The translations under genes were made by a program, and so were the position numbers. Positions 1-8,383 of a DNA stretch of 34,212 nt are shown here, one piece after another. The notes under the pieces are model-generated. The model ran no database searches, had not been told where the DNA came from, and saw only the letters and a program-made list of their open reading frames with translations. The stretch's first letter is position 1, and each line of letters begins with the position of its first letter. This stretch comes from Crocinitomix sp. (lineage in GTDB: Bacteria; Bacteroidota; Bacteroidia; Flavobacteriales_D; Crocinitomicaceae), in assembly GCA_013138735.1 (NCBI GenBank), contig WTCE01000086.1, positions 1-34,212 of the forward strand. Direction: 5' to 3'.

Positions 1-1490
1 GGTAAATTATAATCTACTTGTATAGTTCCAAGTTGCCAATTACGTCCCAATACATCCTTAACCATAAAGTCTAATTTCGGACCATAAAAAGCAGCTTCAC
101 CATATTCAATTTTAGCATTTAACCCTTTTTCTTTTACCGCTTGTTTGATAGCGTTTTCAGCTTTTTCCCAATTTTCATCACTACCAATATATTTTTCTTT
201 ATCATTCGGATCTCGTAATGATATTTGGGTTGAAAAATCTGCAAAGCCCAAAGCACTAAAAACATAATGAACTATATCGATAACCGATTTGAATTCTTCA
301 ATTAATTGGTCGGGTGTGCAAAAAATATGTGCATCGTCTTGTGTAAAACCTCTCACTCTGGTTAGTCCATGCAACTCACCACTTTGTTCATATCTATAAA
401 CCGTTCCAAATTCGGCATAACGTACCGGTAAATCTTTATAAGATTTTGGTGATGCCTTATAAATTTCGCAGTGATGCGGACAGTTCATTGGTTTCAATAA
501 AAACTCTTCACCTTCATGCGGTGTCGTGATTGGTCTGAACGAATCTTCACCGTATTTTTCATAATGTCCAGAAGTCACGTAAAGATCCTTGTGTCCAATA
601 TGCGGTGTAATTACACCTTCATATCCAGCTTTCCGTTGCGCTTTTTTCAAGAAATTCTCTAATCTTTCTCTCAGTGCCGCTCCTTTTGGTAACCAAAGGG
701 GTAATCCTTGTCCTACTTTTTGAGAAAAAGTAAACAAGCCCATTTCTTTTCCAAGTTTACGGTGGTCGCGTTTTTTCGCTTCCTCTATCATGTGCAAGTA
801 CTCCGTCAACTCTTTCGCTTTAGGGAATGTAATTCCGTAAATACGTGTTAGTTGTTGACGGTTTTCATCACCGCGCCAATATGCTCCAGCTATTGAAGTT
901 AATTTAATCGCTTTGATAAAACCTGTATGTGGAATATGAGGTCCACGGCATAAATCAGTAAAGTTACCCTGTGTATAAAACGTGATCGTTCCATCATCCA
1001 AGCCATCAATTAATTCTAATTTATACTCATCATCTTTCTCAGTGAAATATTTTGTAGCATCCGCTTTTGAGATTTCTTGTCTTATAAAGCCGTTTTTTTC
1101 ACGAGCTAATTCAAGCATTTTTTTCTCAATAGTTGGCAAATCAGAATCAGTAATATGATGTCCGCCTAAATCAATGTCATAATAAAAACCGTTTTCTATA
1201 GGTGGCCCAATAGCCAATTTGGTGCCAGGATAAAGCGCTTCGATAGCTTCAGCCATCAAGTGGGCAGATGAGTGCCACATGGTAGTTTTACCGTCCTTAT
1301 CATTCCAGGTCAACAATTTTAGATTCACATCTTCCGTCAAAGGAAGTGTGGCATCAATTACTTCTCCATTCACCTCAGCGGCTAATACATTTCTTGCAAG
1401 TCCTTCGCTAATGCTTTTGGCTACATCTAAGGCAGAGCTACCTTGCTCATATTCCTTAATACTACCATCTGGTAATGTTACTGCTATCAT
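1..1490 (-). CDS. thrS: Threonyl-tRNA synthetase, C-terminus cut by the window edge
   Basis: Class II aminoacyl-tRNA synthetase that charges tRNA-Thr in the cytoplasm. About 496 codons are present and roughly the last 150 (anticodon-binding domain) lie beyond base 1. Seen in order: an N-terminal TGS domain (starts [14 protein letters not shown], residues 1-62), the editing/SAD domain with HSSAH near residue 71 and CRGPH, then the catalytic core with MNCPHHC (zinc cysteine), [20 protein letters not shown] (motif 2) and [10 protein letters not shown] at the edge. The ATG at 1490 matches the usual family start; an in-frame GTG and TTG lie just upstream but would add an atypical extension. It is preceded by its own TAnnTTTG element and a leader hairpin, and a terminator separates it from the upstream gene, so it starts its own transcription unit. 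Identification is secure. Confidence 0.97.
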   Translation of the reverse strand, partial: MIAVTLPDGSIKEYEQGSSALDVAKSISEGLARNVLAAEVNGEVIDATLPLTEDVNLKLLTWNDKDGKTTMWHSSAHLMAEAIEALYPGTKLAIGPPIENGFYYDIDLGGHHITDSDLPTIEKKMLELAREKNGFIRQEISKADATKYFTEKDDEYKLELIDGLDDGTITFYTQGNFTDLCRGPHIPHTGFIKAIKLTSIAGAYWRGDENRQQLTRIYGITFPKAKELTEYLHMIEEAKKRDHRKLGKEMGLFTFSQKVGQGLPLWLPKGAALRERLENFLKKAQRKAGYEGVITPHIGHKDLYVTSGHYEKYGEDSFRPITTPHEGEEFLLKPMNCPHHCEIYKASPKSYKDLPVRYAEFGTVYRYEQSGELHGLTRVRGFTQDDAHIFCTPDQLIEEFKSVIDIVHYVFSALGFADFSTQISLRDPNDKEKYIGSDENWEKAENAIKQAVKEKGLNAKIEYGEAAFYGPKLDFMVKDVLGRNWQLGTIQVDYNL

Positions 1491-1511
1491 GCTTGATTCT
1501 ACTTTCTTTTG

Positions 1512-1534
1512 GAATTGCACATTATGCGCAATTC
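1512..1534 (-). promoter_or_regulatory. Inverted repeat in the thrS leader
   Basis: GAATTGC (1512-1518) pairs with GCAATTC (1528-1534), with two more inner pairs around a TTA loop. It sits between the predicted transcription start and the thrS start codon, 21 bases upstream of the ATG. Synthetase genes often carry leader regulation, but this is too small for a T-box and no specifier structure is visible. It may be an operator or a translational control hairpin. Confidence 0.35.
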
Positions 1535-1538
1535 GGTG

Positions 1539-1546
1539 CAAAAATA
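1539..1546 (-). promoter_or_regulatory. Bacteroidota-type -7 element for thrS
   Basis: On the minus strand this reads TATTTTTG, a perfect TAnnTTTG. It lies directly after the terminator of the upstream gene and about 49 nt before the thrS ATG. I see no clear -33 TTG at 18-23 bp, so the -33 half is weak. Start of transcription would fall near 1535. Confidence 0.55.
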
Positions 1547-1550
1547 AAGA

Positions 1551-1578
1551 AAACCCGAAGAATTTCTCCCTCGGGTTT
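1551..1578 (-). terminator. Rho-independent terminator of the 1604-2128 gene
   Basis: A perfect 8-bp stem AAACCCGA/TCGGGTTT surrounds a 12-nt loop. On the minus strand it is followed by a T-rich stretch (TCTTTATTTTTG) and lies 26 nt after the stop codon of the 1604-2128 gene. Confidence 0.75.
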
Positions 1579-1603
1579 CCAAAATTTATTAATTATTTGA
1601 TCT

Positions 1604-2128
1604 TTAGTTCTTATAACCCATCACGAGGACAACTGCGCCTCTCTCTTTCATGGTCGGCTTTTTGTTAACCGCACCAGGTACTGGCGTAATAATATAGTCC
1701 ACAAAAACGCGCTTTAATCTACCTTTGGAGTTCTTTGCTGCACGATACGTGTCGTTTAGCTCAGAAGACTCAACCAGTACATTTTTGCCTTGCAAACCGT
1801 CTATTGTTTTTAACAAAATTCTATCACCCTGTGTTTTGTCCTTATCGTATATTTCAATCGTAATATCATTCGGCAATGATTTGCCATTGAATGAAAAACG
1901 ATAATCTGTATTGTTGAAAAGGTAAATTTCAACCTCTTTAACCTGCTTATAAGTCTTAAAGTTAAAATAGGTCACCTTTGAACCATCAAAGCGGTAAGGC
2001 TTTAATTGTGTCTTAGCTTCTGCTTTTTGCGAGGCTATATTTTCTTTAAATTCTGTTAGATTGGTTGCCGTTTGAGCAAATAAAATTGCAAAGCTGAATA
2101 ATCCCAGAAGTGTTAATGTCTTTTTCAT
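1604..2128 (-). CDS. Secreted protein of unknown function (174 aa)
   Basis: I do not recognise the family. Residues 1-19 form a signal peptide (MKKTLTLLGLFSFAILFAQ, with probable SPI cleavage near the A-Q of LFAQ). The mature part is lysine-rich and looks like an all-beta periplasmic domain: alternating hydrophobic strands around YFNFKTY, VEIYLFNNTDYRFSFNGK and ITIEIYDKDKT, ending in a strongly hydrophobic GAVVLVMGYKN. No cysteine or catalytic motif is visible. It starts 13 nt after the stop of the lipoprotein gene at 2142-3029, so the two are probably one operon, and a terminator follows. An envelope role is inferred only from the signal peptide and partner. Confidence 0.85.
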   Translation of the reverse strand: MKKTLTLLGLFSFAILFAQTATNLTEFKENIASQKAEAKTQLKPYRFDGSKVTYFNFKTYKQVKEVEIYLFNNTDYRFSFNGKSLPNDITIEIYDKDKTQGDRILLKTIDGLQGKNVLVESSELNDTYRAAKNSKGRLKRVFVDYIITPVPGAVNKKPTMKERGAVVLVMGYKN

Positions 2129-2141
2129 AAATCAATTAAGT

Positions 2142-3029
2142 TTATCCGTTTGTAATTTTGGTTCTAAGCGTTTTAATTAATTCGCTCAACGTGTTATATT
2201 CAACAGTTGTTAAAACTAATTCTTCTGCATCTGGGTCTTCGTAATAATTATTAACGGATTCAAATTCATTAAATGTATTTTCGATACTTCCCATATCAGC
2301 AATGAGCCATTCAATATCCATGCCATCATTTTTAGGATCTGCCAATCCCTTAATGATATTGCCTAAAATAGACATCTGCTCTGCAATTTGAGTTCCAACT
2401 CCATCTTTTTCTGGATTGTTTTCAAAGTCGTAAACACCTAAATACATTCCCTCCGTCCATGCTCCCGCAAAATGAACAGCTTGTTGATGTTGCATGTCGT
2501 TTTCATCCATGTACATCTCAGTACGCTCGTGAATATCGATCATTAATACTTCAATAGAATCTTTATCCTCAATGTTTGTATCAAAGCGTTCCATTAGATC
2601 TTTGTTTTCAAAAACCGCTTCCATACCAATTTTCTCAGCAAGGTCAGTAATTACTTGAAGGTATTTTCTTCCTTCATTAGACTGCTCATTCAGAACACAA
2701 TAAGCCATATCTGCAGAATAAACACCAAAGTTTAGCATTTGATTTAATTCTGTCGTATAATTTTCAACCAAATCAGGTTTGCTTGTTGCATCTGAATTAT
2801 AAGATAGCCCAGATTTTTTAAAAATACTAGCCACTTGTAATGGAGAAGGTAGGTGATAATCAATTTCTGGAGATTCGAATAAATCTTCAAAATTTTCATC
2901 ACTGCCTGTACCTGCTGTGTCCACAACATTTACCTCATTCGTTTCATCATGGTTTTCACCACCACAAGACAGCATTAGAAATGCTGCTGATAGTGTAAAA
3001 AGTTTATATGCGAGTTTGCTTTTTTTCAT
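2142..3029 (-). CDS. Lipoprotein of unknown function (295 aa)
   Basis: The N-terminus carries a lipoprotein signal with lipobox LMLSC and predicted lipidated Cys22 followed by GGEN. A short acidic linker (residues 25-50, rich in D, E and N) leads to a mostly helical domain with Met-rich segments such as LNQMLNFGVYSADMAYCVLN and HERTEMYMDENDMQHQQ. I see no catalytic motif and do not recognise a named family. It is the first gene of a likely two-gene operon with the secreted protein at 1604-2128. It is divergent from comEC. The start codon ATG directly precedes the signal peptide and is well placed. Confidence 0.85.
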   Translation of the reverse strand: MKKSKLAYKLFTLSAAFLMLSCGGENHDETNEVNVVDTAGTGSDENFEDLFESPEIDYHLPSPLQVASIFKKSGLSYNSDATSKPDLVENYTTELNQMLNFGVYSADMAYCVLNEQSNEGRKYLQVITDLAEKIGMEAVFENKDLMERFDTNIEDKDSIEVLMIDIHERTEMYMDENDMQHQQAVHFAGAWTEGMYLGVYDFENNPEKDGVGTQIAEQMSILGNIIKGLADPKNDGMDIEWLIADMGSIENTFNEFESVNNYYEDPDAEELVLTTVEYNTLSELIKTLRTKITNG

Positions 3030-3253
3030 GGTCTAAATTGATTTTTATCTCGCGCTAAATTATGAAATGATTTTGATTCAATCTTCAATTTAGCGTAACT
3101 TTTTTGTAAATCGGATTATTTCAATTAATTTAGAAACCATAAAATTACCCAAAACACGAATCATATTTTTTAGTTGCGTCTCCTCCTACTTTTATAGATA
3201 ATAACTGTTGATGAGATTTGATTTGGGCTTTAACGCGCCGTTTGGCGCAGCGT

Positions 3254-5311
3254 ATGACCCAAAATATGTTGAAGTTTCGAGCCCCTTTGATGCTGAAATT
3301 ACTGCTGCCTTTAATGTTAGGAGTGATAGTGGCATTTTATTGGCCAATTGTCTTGTCAGTTGAGTGGCCGCTCTTTTTGCTTTTGACGCTCGTTTTATTA
3401 TCACTGCCTATCGTTTCAAAACAATTTTTTCAACGAGCCGCCTTTGGTTTAATGAGTACAATACTCTTTTTTTTATTGGGTATTTTTTTGGTCGGAATTC
3501 AATCAAATAGGTGGCATCAATCCTATTTTGCCAATGCCATAAACGATAAAACTGATCTTTTTCAAGTTGAAATATTAGAAGTGCCAGAACAGAAAGAGAA
3601 CTCTGTTAAGTGCTTTGCAAATGTCTCTGCTGTAAACAATCAAAAGACAATTGGTAAAACATTGATATATTTTGAAAAGACAGAGCGCGCTTTGGACTTA
3701 CGTTATGGAGACGTACTCTGTTTAAAGGCTAACTTCGGTGATGTACGCCCAAATGGCAATCCAATGGAATTTGATTATTCTCGGTATTTGCGGATTCATA
3801 ATGTCACACATCAAAGTTATGTGCGCGATAATGAATGGGAGAAAGTTGCTCATACAGGCCATTCGTTTTTTACTTGGATTTATGGCGTACGAGAATATTT
3901 GGGAGGGGTTTTAGAAAAATCTGGCATGAATGGGAGTAATCTTATGGTTGCGCGCGCACTTATTTTAGGAGAGAAATCAAGTTTAGATCGAGAAACGTTG
4001 CGGACATTCTCAAGTGCAGGAGCAATGCATGTGTTAGCCGTTTCCGGTTTACATGTAGGGATTGTTATGCTCATTTTTTCGTTTTTATTGAAACCATTGA
4101 AGCGATTACCCAAAGGCCGCATACTATTTGTTGTGCTTGTGGTGTTGCTTATTTGGTTTTATGCGCTAATTACAGGAATGTCATCTTCTGTTCTTCGAGC
4201 GGCGGTTATGTTCTCTTTTGTAATTGTTGGAAAAGAATTGGAACGTGAAAGTTCCGTTTATCAATCGATAATGGTATCCGCTTTTTTGCTCATTTTAATT
4301 GAGCCATTGATCATTTTTCAAGTAGGTTTTCAATTGAGTTATTTGGCTGTGCTTGGTATTGTTTTTCTACAGCCCAAAATATATAACCTATTTTACACCA
4401 AATATTTTTTGCTTGATAAGGTGTGGCAAATTACGAGCGTTTCCATTGCTGCTCAGCTGGCTACCTTCCCTTTAGGTTTGTATTATTTTCATCAGTTTCC
4501 TAACTTTTTTATGCTTTCTAACCTAATAGTGATACCACTGGCCTTTGCTATTTTAATTGCGGGAATGGTCTATTTTGCGTTTTTCTGGATCCCAGGAATA
4601 GGTTATAGTTGCTTTTTATTGCTAGACGGGCTGTTATCTATTTTGAATAAAGGTGTGAAATGGGTGGAACAATTACCGCATTCAATTTATTGGGGCGTTT
4701 CTATTCATTGGTACGAGGTTTTTTGTTTGAACATAATCATTGTTCTTGGGGCGCTTGCATTTATCAATCGGAAAACAAAATGGTTAATTACAAGTATGAG
4801 TTTAGCTGTTTTATTGCTTGTTTTTAATATTGTAGAGAAGCAGTATATCAATTCATCCTTTCAATTGGTGATATATAATGTGAATAAATCTACGGCCGTG
4901 GACTTATTTTACGGAGGTAAAAATGTTTTTATTGCGGATAAAAAATTAATCCAAGATGATGATAAGCTCTTGTTTCACGTTAAGCATAATTGGTTTTACC
5001 GTTCGGGTAATGAATTCGCTCACAAAACGATTCCTATTGACACAACTCGGCGCTTGATCGCCTTTCAAAATAAAACACTTTTTAGAATGGACTCTACGGT
5101 AACTTATAAAATTCCGAAGACAGATTTTGTTCTGCTAGAAAATATAGCGTATTTAGATAGTAGGGTAGTGGCCGATTTTATCACGCGAAATGTTAGTGTT
5201 GTGGTAGGGCAGGGTGTCTCGTATCGCTTAAAATACTTTATTGAAGGGCAATTTCTTGAACAAAATTTGCATGATTTAAAAGCAAAAGGTGCTTTTGTCC
5301 TAAATTTTTAA
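3254..5311 (+). CDS. comEC: ComEC/Rec2-family DNA uptake channel protein
   Basis: Inner-membrane channel thought to carry one strand of transforming DNA into the cytoplasm. It opens with several membrane helices, followed by a soluble N-terminal DUF4131-like segment, then the Competence domain with the hallmark HVLAVSGLHVGIVML at about residue 260 and further hydrophobic helices to about residue 540. The final 140 residues occupy the place of the metallo-beta-lactamase-like domain, but no HxHxDH is present, so the nuclease-like function is probably lost or absent. The start is uncertain: ATG at 3254 or 3266 (MLKFRAPLMLK, typical of relatives), with a TTG at 3218 also in frame. It is convergent with 5317-5868, with a gap of 5 nt. 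No other competence gene is nearby. Confidence 0.9.
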   Translation: MTQNMLKFRAPLMLKLLLPLMLGVIVAFYWPIVLSVEWPLFLLLTLVLLSLPIVSKQFFQRAAFGLMSTILFFLLGIFLVGIQSNRWHQSYFANAINDKTDLFQVEILEVPEQKENSVKCFANVSAVNNQKTIGKTLIYFEKTERALDLRYGDVLCLKANFGDVRPNGNPMEFDYSRYLRIHNVTHQSYVRDNEWEKVAHTGHSFFTWIYGVREYLGGVLEKSGMNGSNLMVARALILGEKSSLDRETLRTFSSAGAMHVLAVSGLHVGIVMLIFSFLLKPLKRLPKGRILFVVLVVLLIWFYALITGMSSSVLRAAVMFSFVIVGKELERESSVYQSIMVSAFLLILIEPLIIFQVGFQLSYLAVLGIVFLQPKIYNLFYTKYFLLDKVWQITSVSIAAQLATFPLGLYYFHQFPNFFMLSNLIVIPLAFAILIAGMVYFAFFWIPGIGYSCFLLLDGLLSILNKGVKWVEQLPHSIYWGVSIHWYEVFCLNIIIVLGALAFINRKTKWLITSMSLAVLLLVFNIVEKQYINSSFQLVIYNVNKSTAVDLFYGGKNVFIADKKLIQDDDKLLFHVKHNWFYRSGNEFAHKTIPIDTTRRLIAFQNKTLFRMDSTVTYKIPKTDFVLLENIAYLDSRVVADFITRNVSVVVGQGVSYRLKYFIEGQFLEQNLHDLKAKGAFVLNF

Positions 5312-5316
5312 TCACA

Positions 5317-5868
5317 TTATTTTTCAATCACAAGAACCTCACTGTTTCCAGCTTTATAAGCAATTTTAGAAGCATCATTTTTTTTGCCAATCGAACTGTT
5401 CTCGAGTGATTCGATAACTTTATAATCGTTGTCGAGTTTCATATTGAGTTCATAATAAACCGTAATGCCATCTCTAGTTTGAATATTCGTCCAAAAGTGG
5501 ATTTGATAATGCGTGACCCGATCTATCGTTTTAATAATTGCTTTTGACTTTTCTACGGCACGCGTCAACTTATTTATATCGGCGAAATAAGTCTCTTCCG
5601 AACCCGTGTACTCTCCATTCGCTTTTTTCTCTTTCAGTGCAGTGATTTTGTCCCCATATAGTTCAATTCGTGCAGTCTGTATGAAATAATCGTCCGTGTA
5701 AAAGGCTTTAAATTGCTCAAATTTATAGTTAGAATGACTCAAAAAGGAACTGTTTGCCCAATTCACAACAGCAGTTTCAACTTTTGCTTCATCCTCTGAT
5801 GAATCAATGTCCGTTGGAATTCCAGGGTTTAAAAAACTGAGTTGGATAATGAGGAAGAGTGTGGTCAT
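5317..5868 (-). CDS. Probable periplasmic protein of unknown function (183 aa)
   Basis: The N-terminus is hydrophobic (MTTLFLIIQLSFLNPG), resembling a short signal peptide, followed by an acidic segment SSEDEAKVE. The remainder alternates helix and strand and looks like an NTF2/SnoaL-type or DUF4878-like fold (NYKFEQFKAFYTDDYF; TVYYELNMKLDNDYKVIESLE), but this is only a resemblance. The start ATG overlaps the stop of the lipoprotein gene at 5865-6824 by ATGA (4 bp), so translation is likely coupled and the two products may act together in the envelope. No catalytic residues are recognised. Confidence 0.8.
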   Translation of the reverse strand: MTTLFLIIQLSFLNPGIPTDIDSSEDEAKVETAVVNWANSSFLSHSNYKFEQFKAFYTDDYFIQTARIELYGDKITALKEKKANGEYTGSEETYFADINKLTRAVEKSKAIIKTIDRVTHYQIHFWTNIQTRDGITVYYELNMKLDNDYKVIESLENSSIGKKNDASKIAYKAGNSEVLVIEK

Positions 5869-6824
5869 TTTAATTGGTTAGTATAGCTTTCATAAGTACC
5901 ATCTAGCTGAAAAATTTGATCCACCTGATAATAAGGGGAAAATTCAACAAGCACAACATTGGTATCTTTCTGATCGGCAAAGTTCCCTATAAATTTATGA
6001 AAAAAGTAATAGCCGACCACACTATTGTTGTCATTGTTTTTAGTTTCGTATAAAGTAGAGAATTCTAATGGGGCATAATTTTTAATATCCTTGCGTTCAT
6101 TTTTCACAAATTGTTGCAAAACATTTTGGACAATATATTCCTGATCAAAATTACCTCTAAACTTTACCATGGTGCAAATATCTAAGGTGTGTTTTAGAAA
6201 TGCCGATTTTTGACTGACGGTTGTATAGGTTTCTAATTGATCCTTAAAAAAACGGTAAAAACTTTTGCTTAATAGTTTGCCCTCTGTATAAGATCTCGCA
6301 ATAATAATTGTGTATTCGTTGAAATAATAATCAATCATCAATTGATACTTCAACGGCACGGTCAAAAGAATTTCAGGATTAACTTCTTTAACAGCCAATG
6401 TATCATTAAGGGTATATTTAGCTTCTAAAATATTAATATTCATAGTATCGCTAATCAACGTGAAAAAATGACTCAGCTCAGCTGTGCGCTCTATATTGTT
6501 TGCGCGTAGAAAGGTCTTTTGTTTTTGTATATCAGCCTTTAAAGTACTGTCTTTTGGATGCAAACGTAATTGCAATTCCATTTCTTCCAGCTCAACTATT
6601 TGCAAAGGCTTAATAACCTTCAATTGGCTAAAACCATAAGGGGTGTATTCATTGTCTCCTAAGTCGGTTTGAATTTTTTTTGTGACATTGCCTTCGGCCG
6701 TAGCTTGTAAATCTAATTGGGAGGATTTTCCTTCATCCTCCTCCAAAAATAGTTCATCAGCAATAAAGCAACCCTGTAGGAAGGATGCAACAATAAATAA
6801 TCCTAGAAAAGTTCTTAGACGCAT
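5865..6824 (-). CDS. Lipoprotein of unknown function (319 aa)
   Basis: I chose the ATG at 6824 because it gives a clean lipoprotein signal: MRLRTFLGLFIVASFLQGC with lipidated Cys19. The longer reading would begin at a TTG and spoil the signal. The mature chain begins with an acidic stretch (LFLEEDEG), then has a helical region rich in E, L and K (QIVELEEMELQLRLHPKDS) and a mixed alpha/beta remainder with YYFNEYTIIIARSYTEGKLL and VVGYYFFHKFIGNF. I do not recognise a family. It is the promoter-proximal gene of a coupled pair with 5317-5868 (4-bp ATGA overlap). The dnaN terminator at 6937-6973 isolates it from upstream transcription. Confidence 0.82.
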   Translation of the reverse strand: MRLRTFLGLFIVASFLQGCFIADELFLEEDEGKSSQLDLQATAEGNVTKKIQTDLGDNEYTPYGFSQLKVIKPLQIVELEEMELQLRLHPKDSTLKADIQKQKTFLRANNIERTAELSHFFTLISDTMNINILEAKYTLNDTLAVKEVNPEILLTVPLKYQLMIDYYFNEYTIIIARSYTEGKLLSKSFYRFFKDQLETYTTVSQKSAFLKHTLDICTMVKFRGNFDQEYIVQNVLQQFVKNERKDIKNYAPLEFSTLYETKNNDNNSVVGYYFFHKFIGNFADQKDTNVVLVEFSPYYQVDQIFQLDGTYESYTNQLK

Positions 6825-6936
6825 ATTTAAAAAGGTGTTGGTGCCACAATAGTGCAATTATTATACCTAAGTCTGAATCCTAATACTGGCCTAGGTTGTA
6901 GGTTTGTTTGTACCGAAGTTTACTCTAGTTTGGGTC

Positions 6937-6973
6937 AAAAAAAATCTCTAACCAAATGACCAGAGATTTTTTT
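6937..6973 (-). terminator. Terminator downstream of dnaN
   Basis: A 12-bp perfect stem, A7-TCTCT (6938-6949) against AGAGA-T7 (6962-6973), with a 12-nt loop. The A/T flanks make it usable in both directions, but it lies 17 nt after the dnaN stop on the minus strand, so it most likely ends the dnaN transcript. Confidence 0.85.
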
Positions 6974-6989
6974 CAATACTATATATAAG

Positions 6990-8108
6990 TTATCGAATCA
7001 TTACTGGCATAACGAGCATCAAAATTTCTTCATTCTCATTATCATTACTACTTGGTAATAATATACCAGCTTTATTTGGTTCGCTCATTTCCAAAATCAC
7101 TTCTTGTGTACTAATGTGGTTTAACATTTCCAATAAAAATTTGGAGTTAAATCCAATTTCCATGTCATCACCATTATAATTACACGTTAAACGTTCTTTT
7201 GCCTCGTTCGAAAAATCAAGATCTTCAGCAGATAGCGCTAACTCACTTCCAGCAACTTTCAATTTTACTTGGTGTGTTGTTTTATTAGAGAAAATCGAAA
7301 CCCTTTTAATCGAGTTCAAAAAAGATAAACGATCAACCGTCAAAACATTTGGATTTTCAACTGGAATTACCGCCTCATAGTTCGGGTATTTCCCATCTAT
7401 TAATCGGCTAGTCAATTCAATCGTATCAAAACTAAAGCGAACTGTAGTTTCATTATACATGATTGAAACCTGTTCAGAACCAGATAAGTTTTGTTTTAAT
7501 AAATTCAAAGGCTTTTTCGGCAATATAAAGTCAGATGACTTTGAGGCATTTGAATCACTTCTGCCATAGCGCACTAATTTATGCGCATCAGTAGCAACAA
7601 AAATTAATTTTTCAGAAGAAAATTGACAAAAAACGCCGCTCATCACAGGTCTTAAATCATCATTCCCCGTTGCAAACAATGTTTTATCAATAGCACTTGC
7701 AATAAGTTCTCCGCTTAATTCAATCGCTTCAGCGTTTTCCAATTCAGGTGATTTCGGAAAATCATCTGCATTTTGTCCAACCAATTTATATTTCCCGTAA
7801 TCTGACGAAATTTCTATTCCAAACGTTCCAGCATCAATTGTAAACGATAAAGGTTGGTCTGAAAAATTTTTCAACGTATCCAATAAAAGCTTTGCAGGTA
7901 TTGCAATTCTTCCATCTTCTCTTGCTTCATCTGGGTTAACAACAGTTTTCATTGTGTTTTCCAAATCAGAAGCTGAAATAGTCAAGGCGCCATTTTCGAG
8001 TTCAAATAGAAAATTGTCAAGAATGGGTAGCGAGTTGCTGCTGTTTAATACACCGCTAATTCGCTGTAAATTTTTTAATAATGTAGAACTTGAAATAATG
8101 AAGTTCAT
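6990..8108 (-). CDS. dnaN: DNA polymerase III subunit beta (sliding clamp)
   Basis: Forms the dimeric ring that tethers DNA polymerase III to DNA. At 372 aa it is the normal full length with three repeated clamp domains. It begins MNFIISSSTLLKNLQRISGV and shows RPVMSGVFCQF and FVATDAHKLVRY in the middle domain, then EILMLVMPVMIR at the C-terminus, equivalent to the conserved MPMR-type tail that lines the partner-binding pocket. As is usual in Bacteroidota, dnaA is not adjacent. It is divergent from dnaK, with a minus-strand TATATTTG promoter element about 32 nt before the ATG and a strong terminator after the stop, so it is probably monocistronic. Confidence 0.97.
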   Translation of the reverse strand: MNFIISSSTLLKNLQRISGVLNSSNSLPILDNFLFELENGALTISASDLENTMKTVVNPDEAREDGRIAIPAKLLLDTLKNFSDQPLSFTIDAGTFGIEISSDYGKYKLVGQNADDFPKSPELENAEAIELSGELIASAIDKTLFATGNDDLRPVMSGVFCQFSSEKLIFVATDAHKLVRYGRSDSNASKSSDFILPKKPLNLLKQNLSGSEQVSIMYNETTVRFSFDTIELTSRLIDGKYPNYEAVIPVENPNVLTVDRLSFLNSIKRVSIFSNKTTHQVKLKVAGSELALSAEDLDFSNEAKERLTCNYNGDDMEIGFNSKFLLEMLNHISTQEVILEMSEPNKAGILLPSSNDNENEEILMLVMPVMIR

Positions 8109-8139
8109 AGTGTTTCGTTGTTTAAGTTTAAATCAAACA

Positions 8140-8147
8140 CAAATATA
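8140..8147 (-). promoter_or_regulatory. -7 element for dnaN
   Basis: Minus-strand TATATTTG is a perfect TAnnTTTG, giving a predicted leader of about 28 nt before the dnaN ATG. A matching -33 TTG at the usual spacing is not evident; the nearest TTTG lies 27 bp upstream. Confidence 0.55.
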
Positions 8148-8206
8148 GCCGATTAAAACAGGAATATATTCTTTCAAATTCTTTTTTATTAACGGAATTC
8201 TTTTTT

Positions 8207-8313
8207 TGTCAACAATTTAGTGATTTCATGTTATGACATAAAAAACTGCCTTTCTGTCACATAATGTTTGGTGCGCAAACCGCAATCTGACAAAATGTAG
8301 ATTGGAATGACAG
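8207..8313. promoter_or_regulatory. dnaN-dnaK intergenic control region with repeated TGTCA/TGACA
   Basis: Within the 275-bp divergent region the pentamer TGTCA or its complement TGACA occurs five times, starting at 8207, 8234, 8255, 8288 and 8308. CTGTCA (8254) and TGACAG (8308) form an inverted pair that encloses a small GTTTG/CAAAC dyad (8266-8280). No CIRCE element (TTAGCACTC and its inverse) is present. The cluster may be a heat-shock or other operator for dnaK; this is inference. I found no perfect TAnnTTTG for dnaK, only near matches such as CAGATTTG at 8311-8318. Confidence 0.35.
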
Positions 8314-8383
8314 ATTTGTGGGGTGGCACAAAGATTGACTATATGAGTTTGAGTTTAATTTAGAATATAAATAAATATATAAT

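Noticed and set aside
1279-1668. 129-aa plus-strand open frame
   Set aside because: It lies antisense to thrS and runs across the terminator and into the 1604-2128 gene; no signal of a real protein.
3211-3363. 50-codon frame at the beginning of comEC
   Set aside because: Overlaps comEC in another frame, has no recognisable domain, and comEC explains the sequence; kept only as a minor note.
8109-8383. CIRCE/HrcA or sigma-32 heat-shock promoter for dnaK
   Set aside because: No TTAGCACTC-N9-GAGTGCTAA and no sigma-32 consensus is present.
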